Assembly (NCBI GenBank): GCA_036406615.1 | Contig: DASXAQ010000091.1 | Coordinates: forward strand, 1-52,571 | Source: DASXAQ01 sp036406615 | Lineage (GTDB): Bacteria > Actinomycetota > UBA4738 | Reading direction: 5' to 3' | DNA length: 52,571 nt | Part shown: one piece after another, positions 8,254 through 16,137 of the stretch | How the letters are laid out: the number at the start of each line of letters is the position of its first letter | How positions within the stretch are numbered: position 1 is the stretch's first letter | Notes under the pieces: generated by a model | Told to the model about the DNA's origin: nothing | The model's database searches: none | The model's input: the letters and a program-made list of their open reading frames with translations, nothing else | Program-made: the position numbers and the translations under genes

Positions 8254-9969
8254 TCAGTCGCCGGAGAACGCCTCGAACGGGTCGCCGGCGCCGCCCGCGT
8301 CGCCGGATGCCGGGGCGGCCTCGTCGGCCCGCGTGGCCCACGAGGGGAACGGGAAGCGGATCTGGATCGGGATCGGGATGTGGGGCTGCTGCAGGATCAT
8401 CGAGCCCGGCTTCAGGATCGAGGCGCGGGCGCGCGTGACGGCCGGAAGGAACCCGTACTCGCTGCGGCCGGCCTCGGCCGTGTCCAGGCGCCCGACGACG
8501 CGGTACGCGGCGTTCGCGATCACGCGGCGTTCCACCTCGGACGCCGTCTGCTCGGCGCCGATCAGGATCATCCCGAGCGAGCGCCCACGCTCGGCGACGT
8601 CCAGCAGGACCTCCTTGATCGGCGACCAGCCCTCTCGCGGGGCATAGCGGTTCAACTCGTCGAGCACCAGGAACGCCAGCGGCTCGCGGCGGCCCATCTG
8701 CTCCTTGTGCTCGAACAGCCGCTTGATCACCACGCCGGTGACGAACCGTTTGGCCCGGTCGTGCAGGTTGTGGATGTCCACGACCGTGACCTGATTGGCC
8801 TCCCAGTCGATCCGGTGCGCGCCCGGGTCCTCCGCCTCGCGGCCCCAGATCAGGTGGTTCGCGTTCAGGCGGAACCGTCCCGCATCCAGACGCCGGACGA
8901 ACGCGGCCACGGTGGCGTCGGAAAGCCTTCCCCGCCAAGGCGAATGGTCGTCCTCGACGTTGTCACGGATCAGGTCGCACAGCTGATCGAACGTCGTGAC
9001 CGGGTAGCCGCCCATGAGCACGGTCGCGTCGTGGTCGGGGTCGTCCTCGGACTCACGGTCCAGGTACGACTCCACGCGCGCCACCAGGTCGGCGATCTGC
9101 GACTGCTCGTTGTCGGATTCGGCGAACAGGAAGCGCAGATACTTCTCCCGCACGAACTCGCGCACGGTCCAGTAGTACGCCGTCACGCCGTGCGCCCGGC
9201 CTTCGACCTGCGGTACCGCGGCGCCGGACCGCCCGCGCGGCGGCGCCCACAGGCCGACGGACTCGAACGGTCCGGCAGGCAGGCCGAGCGCCTCGTACTC
9301 GGCGCGATCGGCCTGCGACAGGCGCGCGTTCGGCGTGTCCAGCCACATCAGGTCCTCGCCTTTCACGTTGAACACGATCGCCTTCGTGTTGGCGCCGTAC
9401 GCGCCGAGGACGGGGGAGTGGAACAGCGCATAGAGGAGGAACAGCGCGTACGAGGTCTTCGTCGCCACGCCCGACACGCCGGAGATGTTCACGTGGGCGC
9501 CGCGCGAGCCGTCCAGGAAGTCCAGGTCGAGGAACACGGGCTCGCCGTCGCGCGACAGCCCGGCCGGCACCCGCCGCTGCATCGCGTCGAAGAACAGGGC
9601 CTCGTCGCGGTCCTTGCCCCGCGCGCGCCAGGCCACAAGCCCGGGAAGCGGCGGGACGAAGATCTCCGGCTCGAAGCGCGTGGCCACGACCTGGGCCGCC
9701 ACCGCCGTGTCGACGGGCAGGACGCCCCGGTCGACCAGGAACACGTCGGTGTCGAACGTGGCACCCTCGTGACGGGCCCGGACGTCCTGGACGATGCCGG
9801 CGATCCGAAGCGGCCCGCGCCCCGGAACATCGGTGTCGACCACCACCGCGTCGTCCAGCTGCAGGTACGCCCCCTCGGCCACACCGACCCAGAAGGTGAG
9901 CGGGGTGGCGTCTTCGGTTCCCAGCACCATCCCGACCCGTTCGCTCACGTCGCTCACGTGTCCGTTCAC
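8254..9969 (-). CDS. herA: HerA-like DUF87 ATPase (hexameric DNA translocase)
   Basis: A 571-residue ATPase. An N-terminal beta-barrel-like region is followed by a RecA-fold domain. HerA pumps DNA to the NurA nuclease. Walker B LAFLVLDELNRYAP and the late RVVGRLDTAEAGRSEYGFL segment are clear. The P-loop reads GVSGVATKTS (residues 164-173), with one extra residue and Thr for the usual Gly before Lys. The GTG start at 9969 overlaps the nurA stop by 4 nt (GTGA), so it is translated with nurA. Family assignment is strong; HerA function in bacteria of this group is inferred from the neighbour. Confidence 0.85.
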   Translation of the reverse strand: MNGHVSDVSERVGMVLGTEDATPLTFWVGVAEGAYLQLDDAVVVDTDVPGRGPLRIAGIVQDVRARHEGATFDTDVFLVDRGVLPVDTAVAAQVVATRFEPEIFVPPLPGLVAWRARGKDRDEALFFDAMQRRVPAGLSRDGEPVFLDLDFLDGSRGAHVNISGVSGVATKTSYALFLLYALFHSPVLGAYGANTKAIVFNVKGEDLMWLDTPNARLSQADRAEYEALGLPAGPFESVGLWAPPRGRSGAAVPQVEGRAHGVTAYYWTVREFVREKYLRFLFAESDNEQSQIADLVARVESYLDRESEDDPDHDATVLMGGYPVTTFDQLCDLIRDNVEDDHSPWRGRLSDATVAAFVRRLDAGRFRLNANHLIWGREAEDPGAHRIDWEANQVTVVDIHNLHDRAKRFVTGVVIKRLFEHKEQMGRREPLAFLVLDELNRYAPREGWSPIKEVLLDVAERGRSLGMILIGAEQTASEVERRVIANAAYRVVGRLDTAEAGRSEYGFLPAVTRARASILKPGSMILQQPHIPIPIQIRFPFPSWATRADEAAPASGDAGGAGDPFEAFSGD

Positions 9970-10922
9970 GTCTCGCCCTCCCGCGCCATCAACCACTGCG
10001 TCAGCGCCCGGCGCACGACGCCGGGATGTCCCATGCGGTGGCGCAGCCACGACTCGAGCGCGCCAACCGGCGCCAGGTTCTGGGGCGCGCGCGGGTCCGA
10101 CGGCCGCCCCGCGAAGCGGGGGAGCAGATTCGTCACCGCGTCGGCGATGCGGGCCGCCGCCTCGACGCCGAGCCCGGCGCGCACCTCGCAGCGGACGACG
10201 CCGGCGTGGTCGTGCCACGGCGATCGAAGCGCGACCAGTCGCGCGTACCAGGAGTAGCGGCGAACCCGTTCGTCGTCCCCGAGCGCGAACACCGGCGTTC
10301 GCTGGCCCGGCCCGAGGCGCCCGAGCAGCGCCTCGTGCCCGGGTTCCAGGTAGCGCCGTGCGGTCCGCTTGACCACCCCGACGACGGCCGCGGCGGTGGA
10401 GTCGAAGAACGTGAGCGGCCCGTCGCTCACGATGAGCTCGCCGTCGCGCGACGCGAGGGAGGCCGCCAACCGGCCCTCGGCCTTGCGCATCATGTCCTGC
10501 AGCCCGAGCAGCGGGGCGTCGGGCTCCTCGCCGGTCACCGCGGCGGGCTCGAAGGCCAGGCGCTCGGCGCCGATCGCGACTTCGACGGGGTCTGGGCGCA
10601 GGCCCGCGCCGACCACCACCGCGCGCGCGACGCGGTGTGCGTCGAACGACGCGCGGCCGTCGCACCGCACCGCTCCGACGGCGTAGGACCCGAACAGGCC
10701 GGGCGCGCGACGTTCGCCCAGATCGGCCAGCAATCGCAGCTCGACGCGGCGCACGCCGTCGACGAACCAGACCGGACCCTCGGGCGCCGGCGCCGGTGTG
10801 ACCGGGTCGGTCCAGTGCGCAGACTCGACGCCGGCGTCCACGGTCGCCGGCGGCTCGTCGGCGCGGGGTTCGAAGCCCATGCCGAACTCCGGCGTCCACG
10901 GATCGGCGCGCAGCACCAACAT
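9966..10922 (-). CDS. nurA: NurA domain-containing 5'-3' nuclease
   Basis: A 318-residue protein with the NurA pattern: an N-terminal acidic strand VWFVDGVRRVELRLL carrying the first metal Asp, a central LIVSDGPLTFFD with the second Asp, and a C-terminal TPVFALGDDERVRRYSWY region followed by VRCEVRAGLG. NurA resects DNA ends together with HerA. The ATG at 10922 follows TATCCT by 7 nt, suggesting leaderless transcription. It is the first gene of a same-strand set nurA, herA, sbcD, sbcC. Confidence 0.85.
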   Translation of the reverse strand: MLVLRADPWTPEFGMGFEPRADEPPATVDAGVESAHWTDPVTPAPAPEGPVWFVDGVRRVELRLLADLGERRAPGLFGSYAVGAVRCDGRASFDAHRVARAVVVGAGLRPDPVEVAIGAERLAFEPAAVTGEEPDAPLLGLQDMMRKAEGRLAASLASRDGELIVSDGPLTFFDSTAAAVVGVVKRTARRYLEPGHEALLGRLGPGQRTPVFALGDDERVRRYSWYARLVALRSPWHDHAGVVRCEVRAGLGVEAAARIADAVTNLLPRFAGRPSDPRAPQNLAPVGALESWLRHRMGHPGVVRRALTQWLMAREGET

Positions 10923-10929
10923 CGCGCGT

Positions 10930-10935
10930 AGGATA
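10930..10935 (-). promoter_or_regulatory. -10 box for nurA (TATCCT)
   Basis: TATCCT on the minus strand lies 7 nt before the nurA ATG, the same geometry as other leaderless candidates here. No -35 is recognisable. Confidence 0.35.
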
Positions 10936-10986
10936 CGCCGCGCCGGTGACGCGGCCGGGCAAGCTCGCCGAGACGCGCCAAATCGG

Positions 10987-11015
10987 TTGACACCGGAAGG
11001 TCGCGCGCCTACAGT
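10987..11015 (+). promoter_or_regulatory. Sigma-70-type promoter TTGACA-N17-TACAGT
   Basis: A perfect -35 TTGACA (10987-10992), a 17-nt spacer and TACAGT (11010-11015) form the best consensus promoter in the window. Transcription would start near 11022 and run into a structured segment and, about 310 nt later, the DUF4193 gene. Confidence 0.65.
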
Positions 11016-11020
11016 GAGGG

Positions 11021-11126
11021 CGCTCGCCGCCCCCCGGGGCGGTGGGTCGGGGACCCAAGCGGCCGAGTAGAGAACGCGGCGCCCCGGCGCCGCGGCACCA
11101 AAGGTCACTTGGGTCCTCGTCTTTTT
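11021..11126 (+). ncRNA. Candidate structured small RNA or cis-regulatory leader
   Basis: Downstream of the promoter are a hairpin CCGCCCC/GGGGCGG (11027-11042), a 9-bp closing stem GGACCCAAG (11051-11059) with CTTGGGTCC (11108-11116), and inside it a 9-bp hairpin (11075-11094). TTTTT at 11122-11126 follows. The segment GACCCA (11052-11057) can instead pair with TGGGTC (11043-11048), giving two exclusive folds as in attenuators. It does not match tmRNA, SRP, RNase P or a riboswitch I recognise. The nature of the RNA is inference. Confidence 0.45.
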
Positions 11127-11333
11127 GTCGTGTGCGGACACGGCTCGGTCCTGGCGGGGAGCCCGGTTGGGAGGCCGGCGCGCGGCCCCCGCGATCGTTT
11201 GGGATGCGGTCCGGTCGGGAAGAAACCCGGCCCGTTTCCCGTTCTCCGGCGTACGAGCGTCCCAACAAGCGGCCGAGGCCGTACAATCCTCGCTCGCCGA
11301 CCGCGAGGCTGCCGCGGGTGCTCTGAGGCGGTG

Positions 11334-11690
11334 ATGCAAACGATGAAGGAAGAAGAGGAATACCTGGGCGACGACGAGGAGGAATTCCCCGAGGACGGGG
11401 AAGCCTCCGCCGACGACGAGGAAGAGGAAGAAGAGGCCGCCGAGGAGGTCGCTGCCGGCGACGAGAGCCTCGACGACATCCTCGCCAAGCGTCCGGAGGA
11501 GCGGCCCGCCCCCGAGGAGTCGGATGACGACTCCTTCCTCGCGCTCGAGCGCGACGATCGGGTCGAGCCCCTCGCAGTTCGCGTCGTGCCCGAGCAGCCG
11601 ACGGAGTTCACGTGCCGCAAGTGCTACCTCGTGAAGCACCGCAGCCAGCTGGCGGACAAGAAGCGGATGTACTGCCGGGACTGCGTCTGA
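11334..11690 (+). CDS. DUF4193 family protein
   Basis: A 118-residue protein with a very acidic N-terminal half (runs of Asp and Glu) and a C-terminal CRKC-x17-CRDC zinc-ribbon-like ending with LVKHRSQLAD, the signature of the actinobacterial DUF4193 family. Function unknown; the charge suggests an RNA-polymerase or nucleic-acid-associated role but this is a guess. GAGG lies 5 nt upstream of the ATG at 11334. The lnt-ppm1 frame overlaps its 3' end. A long 5' leader with a structured RNA precedes it. Confidence 0.8.
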   Translation: MQTMKEEEEYLGDDEEEFPEDGEASADDEEEEEEAAEEVAAGDESLDDILAKRPEERPAPEESDDDSFLALERDDRVEPLAVRVVPEQPTEFTCRKCYLVKHRSQLADKKRMYCRDCV

Positions 11691-14017
11691 CCAACCGGAC
11701 CCCGGCGCCGGCCGCCTTCAGCGCGGCCCTGGCCACCGGCCTCCTGCTCACGCTGGCGAATCCGCCGGCCGACCTCGGCCCGGTCGCGTTCGTCGCGCTC
11801 GTGCCGTTGCTGTGGGCCATGACGACGTCGCGCCCGCGCCGCGCCGCGCTGCTGGGGTTCGTCGCGGGTGCCGCGTACTACGGCGTCCTGGTGTCGTGGC
11901 AGCTGATCCTCGGCTGGATCGCGTGGCTGCCGCTGGTCGTATCGCAGGCGGCGTGGCTTGGCCTGTTCGGCTGGCTGGCGCCGAGGCTGTGGAGGGCTCG
12001 CCGGCCGTTCGGGTCGGCCCTGATGGTCGCGGCGCTGTGGACGGCGATCGACTGGGCGCGTTCCACGTGGCCCGTCGGCGGGTTCACGTTCGGCGGCCTC
12101 GGATACACGCAGCACGCCAATCACCCGCTGCTGCCCCTGGCCTCGGTGACCGGCGTGTGGGGCGTGACGTTCGTCGTGGCGGCGGTCAATGCGCTGGTGC
12201 TGGCCATCGTCCGGCTGCCCTGGCGCACGCGGCGAACGTGCTGGCGGACGGCACTTCGGCTGGCGGCTGCCGGGCTCGCGATCACGCTGCTGCCTGCGGT
12301 CATTCCGCTGCCGGCCGCGAACGGCCGGCACCTGGACGTGGCCGTCGTGCAGGGCAACGTCCCGCGGTCGCTGGCCGCCGATCGCCTGCTCCAGAGCCAG
12401 GTCGTGGCCGCCAATCACATCCGCCTGAACCGAGAGCTCGCGGCTGACCCGCCGGGCCTGGTGGTGTGGCCGGAGAACTCGGTTGCCGACGACCCCACCG
12501 TCGACCGCGCGCTGGGGGCGGCGGTGTCCGCGTCCATCCGCGACGTCGGCGTCCCGACGATCGTCGGCGGCATCGCCGACGCGCCCGGGGGGGCGTTCTA
12601 CAACGAGGCGTTCCTGTACGACCCGAATGGCGCGATCGTCGATCGCTACGCGAAGATCCACCTGGTGCCGTTCGGCGAGTATGTCCCGTATCCGAGCCTG
12701 TTCGGCTGGGTGCAGCGGTACCGGCAGGGGTTGGGGGACCTGGTGGCGGGGCATCGCATCGTCCTGTTCCCCGTGGACGGCGCGAAGGTCGCCACGCCGA
12801 TCTGCTTCGAGAACACGTTCCCGGACCTGTTCCGCCGCTTCGTCGACGCGGGCGCCAACCTGGTGGTCGTCACGACGAACGACTCGACGTACCTCGACAC
12901 GGTGCTGTCGCGCGAGCACGTGATCATGAGCCAGCTTCGAGCGGTGGAGAACGGGCGCTGGGTCGTGCAGGCGGCGATCTCCGGGGAGAGTGCCGTGATC
13001 GACCCGCGCGGGGTCGTGGTGCGGCACACCGGCCTGTTCGTTCCCGCCATCATGCGCTACGACGTGCCGGAGTCGAGCGCGCGAACGCTGTACACGCGCC
13101 TCGGCGACTGGTTCCCGTGGGCATGCGGCTTCGCGGCCCTGATCGCCCTGGCCGTGTGGGCGCTGCGCCGGCGTCGGCGCCTGCCGGCTCCCCCGGCGGG
13201 GGAGGGGGGCGCGTCCCCGGGCGGCGGGGACGACGCCGGCGGGGATCCGACGGACGCGCGCCGCGCGGCGCCCATCGCGGGCGGGGCGGACCCCTCGACC
13301 CTGGTGGTGCTGCCGACGTACAACGAGCGCCACACGATCGAGCGGGCCGTGCGCGGCGCGCTGGCCGCGGGGCCCGACGTGCACGTGGCGGTCGTGGACG
13401 ACGGGTCTCCCGACGGGACCGGCGCGTTGGTGGCGGCCATCGCGTCCGGCGAGCCGCGGGTGCGGCTCATCAGCCGGGCGACCAAGCAGGGGCTGGCGAG
13501 CGCGTACCTGCGCGGGTTCGCGGTCGGGCTCGACGAGGGGTTCGAGGTGATCGTGGAGATGGACGCGGACCTCTCGCACGACCCGGCCGACCTGCCGGCC
13601 CTGCTGGCGGCCGCCGCCGACCACGACCTGGCCATCGGCAGCCGGTACATCCCCGGCGGGGGCGTGTCGAACTGGAGCCGGGGGCGCCTGGCCCTGTCGC
13701 GGGCCGGCAACGCCTACGCCCGGGTCGTGCTCGGCCTGCCCGTGCACGACGCCACGAGCGGGTACCGGGCCTACCGCGCCAAGTCACTTGCGGCCCTCAT
13801 CGAAGACGGCATCTCATCCGAGGGCTACGGGTTCCAGGTGGAGCTCGTCTACCGCGCCGCCATCCGCGGGATGCGCATCGCCGAGGTTCCCATCACGTTT
13901 CGCGAGCGGGCGCACGGGCACTCGAAGCTGTCCCGGGCCATCGTCGCGGAGGCGCTGGTCGAGGTGGCCCGTTGGGGAATCCGAGATCGCGTCCTGCCGA
14001 GGCTCAAACGCCGATAA
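11612..14017 (+). CDS. lnt: Apolipoprotein N-acyltransferase fused to polyprenol-phosphate mannosyltransferase
   Basis: An up to 801-residue two-domain membrane enzyme. The N-terminal part has about six hydrophobic helices and a nitrilase domain with the Lnt triad Glu (VVWPENS), Lys (YAKIHLVPFGEY) and Cys (ICFENTFPD), which N-acylates lipoproteins. The C-terminal part is a GT2 dolichol-phosphate-mannose synthase: VVLPTYNER, VVDDGSPDGT, EMDADLSHDP, IGSRYIPGG. The order equals M. tuberculosis Ppm1 (Rv2051c). The start is uncertain: GTG 11612 overlaps DUF4193 by 79 nt, and the conserved part begins near 11700. A CTG at 11687 overlapping the DUF4193 stop is possible. Confidence 0.9.
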   Translation: MPQVLPREAPQPAGGQEADVLPGLRLTNRTPAPAAFSAALATGLLLTLANPPADLGPVAFVALVPLLWAMTTSRPRRAALLGFVAGAAYYGVLVSWQLILGWIAWLPLVVSQAAWLGLFGWLAPRLWRARRPFGSALMVAALWTAIDWARSTWPVGGFTFGGLGYTQHANHPLLPLASVTGVWGVTFVVAAVNALVLAIVRLPWRTRRTCWRTALRLAAAGLAITLLPAVIPLPAANGRHLDVAVVQGNVPRSLAADRLLQSQVVAANHIRLNRELAADPPGLVVWPENSVADDPTVDRALGAAVSASIRDVGVPTIVGGIADAPGGAFYNEAFLYDPNGAIVDRYAKIHLVPFGEYVPYPSLFGWVQRYRQGLGDLVAGHRIVLFPVDGAKVATPICFENTFPDLFRRFVDAGANLVVVTTNDSTYLDTVLSREHVIMSQLRAVENGRWVVQAAISGESAVIDPRGVVVRHTGLFVPAIMRYDVPESSARTLYTRLGDWFPWACGFAALIALAVWALRRRRRLPAPPAGEGGASPGGGDDAGGDPTDARRAAPIAGGADPSTLVVLPTYNERHTIERAVRGALAAGPDVHVAVVDDGSPDGTGALVAAIASGEPRVRLISRATKQGLASAYLRGFAVGLDEGFEVIVEMDADLSHDPADLPALLAAAADHDLAIGSRYIPGGGVSNWSRGRLALSRAGNAYARVVLGLPVHDATSGYRAYRAKSLAALIEDGISSEGYGFQVELVYRAAIRGMRIAEVPITFRERAHGHSKLSRAIVAEALVEVARWGIRDRVLPRLKRR

Positions 14018-14203
14018 CGATCATTATGGAAAGTTGAGCTCGAACGGGGCCAGCCCCGCGGCCGATGTGGCTCCCACTGCGGCCGATGGCTCCTCCTGCC
14101 CTTCCTGCGAACCGCGGTGGACCTTCGAGCGTCCAACCTCGCGATACATCGATCGACGCCCTTGACGTAGGTCCAGGGATAACGCGAGTGGGAGGCTCAC
14201 CAG

Positions 14204-15490
14204 ATGGCCGGAATTCGGTCTCGGACCGGCGCCGTCCGGACCGCGCTCGCCATGGCGCTGATCGGGGTCGCCGGTGCGTGCGTGGGATGCCGGGCGGGCG
14301 GGCCGCCCTCGACGGTCGCATCCTCCTCATTGATGAGCGGGAACTCGACGCAGCGGTCGGTGTCGGCCGCGTGCGTGAACGGCTGGCACCTTGCCGCGTT
14401 TCCGGCGATGCCGCCCGGGACCCGGCAGGTGGTCCTGCTCGACGCCGCAGCGGCGTCCTCGACGGACGTGTGGGCGGTCGGCGAGCGCTGGACGCTGGTG
14501 CCGCCGTCTCCTGAAGCGAGGCCGTACCCCCTCGTGCTGCACTGGGACGGACGGAGCTGGACCGTGTCGCCGGTCGCGAACCCCGGCGCCCGCACCGGCT
14601 CCCTCTGGTCGATCGCGACGGTCTCGCCGAACGACGCGTGGGCCGCTGGCGGGTTCGCCGCATACGGACGCACGCGCGACCAGGGCCTGCTCGAGCACTG
14701 GGACGGCGCTCGGTGGAGCGTCGCCCCCCTTCCGCCCCTGGGAGGTGAACCCCATGGATCGCGGTCCATCGTTGCGGTGGCCGCCGATCCGGCGCGGGGA
14801 TTGTGGGCGCTCGGGCAGTCGTCACCGGCGGTCGATGGCGAGTCGGTCGTGCGCAACCTCCTTCTGCGAGGCGGCGACGCCGCGTGGAAGCCAACCGCCG
14901 CTCCCCCGAACCGCGCGCATGGCGGCTGGTCGGCACTGATGGACGTGGACGTCGCGGCCTCGGGCGCGTGGGCCGTCGGAGGCCGGGCGTCGGGGTTCGG
15001 CGAGATATCGGGCTTCGACGGACCGGTCGTGCTGCGGTGGAAGGGGCGATCGTGGTCGGCCGTGCGTGGCCCCGCCGGAGCGTTCCCGCTCACGCGCGTG
15101 GCGGTCGGTCGCGACGGGGTCGTGTGGGCGATCCGGCGCCCGTTCCTCGCCGAGGACCGGTTCTCGCAGTCGGTCGGTGGAGGGCCGGGTCGCATGGACG
15201 TCGTGGCTCGCTCCGGCAGGAGCTGGCACACGTCGCTCCTCGTTCCCCGCGGCACCTTGAACGACATCGCCGCCGGAGTTCCCGGCGTGTGGGTCGGTGG
15301 CTCCCGGCACGGCGATCCCCTGATCGAGCGCCGGGCCGGCGGGACATGGCGCGTAGAAGGCCGCCCCGCGCCGGACGCCGTGTCCTCCGTGTCGGCCCTG
15401 AGCATCGCGCCCGACGGGTCGGTGACGGCGATGGGCGCCACCGGCGACACGCCGCGGGACCGGGTCGCGCTGTGGACCCGGTGCCCGTGA
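14204..15490 (+). CDS. Secreted lipoprotein with WAVG-type propeller repeats
   Basis: A 428-residue protein with a basic N-terminus, a hydrophobic signal segment and a lipobox-like GACVGC around residues 24-29, so probably a lipoprotein that the neighbouring Lnt could acylate. The mature part repeats a motif of the form S-x-x-D-x-WAVG (STDVWAVGE, PNDAWAAGG, SGAWAVGGR, GLWALGQ) alternating with HWDG-x-x-W, as in beta-propeller proteins of actinobacteria. The ATG at 14204 has GGAGG 8 nt upstream. The ligand is unknown. Confidence 0.65.
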   Translation: MAGIRSRTGAVRTALAMALIGVAGACVGCRAGGPPSTVASSSLMSGNSTQRSVSAACVNGWHLAAFPAMPPGTRQVVLLDAAAASSTDVWAVGERWTLVPPSPEARPYPLVLHWDGRSWTVSPVANPGARTGSLWSIATVSPNDAWAAGGFAAYGRTRDQGLLEHWDGARWSVAPLPPLGGEPHGSRSIVAVAADPARGLWALGQSSPAVDGESVVRNLLLRGGDAAWKPTAAPPNRAHGGWSALMDVDVAASGAWAVGGRASGFGEISGFDGPVVLRWKGRSWSAVRGPAGAFPLTRVAVGRDGVVWAIRRPFLAEDRFSQSVGGGPGRMDVVARSGRSWHTSLLVPRGTLNDIAAGVPGVWVGGSRHGDPLIERRAGGTWRVEGRPAPDAVSSVSALSIAPDGSVTAMGATGDTPRDRVALWTRCP

Positions 15491-15595
15491 CGACGCGCCG
15501 CCGCCTGCCCGTGACGATGGTCGTGACGGCGGCAGCCGCTAGGCTGGTGCGGTCGTCGCGCGTTCCGCGCAGCTGCCCAGGGAGACAGAAGGATC

Positions 15596-16105
15596 ATGAC
15601 CGTCGAGGTTGGCAAGCCGGCCCCGGACTTCGAGCTGTTCGGGGCCCTGGACCGGGCGACCGGCACCTATGCCGCGTACCGGCTGAGCGACGCCTTGAAG
15701 GAGCGGCCCATGGTGCTGCATTTCTTCCCCGCGCCGTTCACGCGGGTCTGCGAGGCCCAGATGTGCGACGTGCGCGACCACGCCGACGACGTGTACGGCG
15801 CGCGGGGCGTCGGCGTCTGGGGCGTCACCGGGCACTATCCCTGGCTGATCGCCCAGTGGGAGCGCGAACAGCACTTCGGCGTCCCGATCCTGGCCGACTA
15901 CGAGCATACGGTCAGCGAGGAGTACGTGGGGACGTATCCCGCCGCCAAGATGAACGGGCTGCGCCACACGAGCAAGCGCGCCGTCGTCGGGATCGGGCAG
16001 GACGGAGTGGTGCGCTACCTGTGGACGACCGACGAGCCCGCGATCGCGCCATCCGACGAGATCGTCCAGGCCGCGATCGACGCGGCACTGGAGGACGGCG
16101 CGTAG
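15596..16105 (+). CDS. Peroxiredoxin (AhpC/TSA family)
   Basis: A 169-residue thioredoxin-fold peroxidase. GKPAPDFEL opens the domain; FPAPFTRVCEAQMC carries the peroxidatic Cys in the P-x-x-x-T-x-x-C motif and a second Cys five residues later, as in BCP-type 2-Cys peroxiredoxins. It would reduce peroxides using a thioredoxin-like donor. The ATG at 15596 has AAGGA a few bases upstream. A hairpin separates it from the convergent gcvPB. Confidence 0.88.
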   Translation: MTVEVGKPAPDFELFGALDRATGTYAAYRLSDALKERPMVLHFFPAPFTRVCEAQMCDVRDHADDVYGARGVGVWGVTGHYPWLIAQWEREQHFGVPILADYEHTVSEEYVGTYPAAKMNGLRHTSKRAVVGIGQDGVVRYLWTTDEPAIAPSDEIVQAAIDAALEDGA

Positions 16106-16110
16106 GCCTG

Positions 16111-16137
16111 ACCGGCCGGGCCCCCACGCCCGCCGGT
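16111..16137. terminator. Hairpin between convergent prx and gcvPB
   Basis: ACCGGCCGGGC (16111-16121) pairs with GCCCGCCGGT (16128-16137) with one bulge and a short C-rich loop. It sits between two convergent genes and could stop transcription from both sides. There is no T-run, so it may only stabilise the 3' ends. Confidence 0.4.

Larger units (their letters stand above)
10923..11333. other. 411-bp intergenic region with promoter and structured leader or small RNA
   Basis: This divergent region between nurA and the DUF4193 gene is the only gene-free stretch above 300 bp. It holds the nurA -10 (10930-10935), a plus-strand promoter (10987-11015), a foldable segment (11027-11126) with a T-run, and a second plus-strand -10-like TACAAT (11282-11287) closer to the DUF4193 start. 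No ORF with coding character was found here. Confidence 0.6.

Noticed and set aside
11027..11042. Run of six C as part of a 6C RNA
   Set aside because: 6C RNA needs two hairpins with C-rich loops. Here there is one, and the C-run is part of a stem.
11044..11116. c-di-AMP (ydaO-type) riboswitch
   Set aside because: GGGGACCCAAG resembles one conserved block, but the other conserved blocks of the motif were not found.
14014..14027. AT-rich near-palindrome at the lnt-ppm1 stop
   Set aside because: Imperfect, no T-run and no -35 partner; not enough to call a terminator or promoter.
14197..15666. 489-codon minus frame opposite the lipoprotein gene
   Set aside because: The plus-strand gene has a signal peptide, lipobox and repeated WAVG motifs; the minus frame has none.
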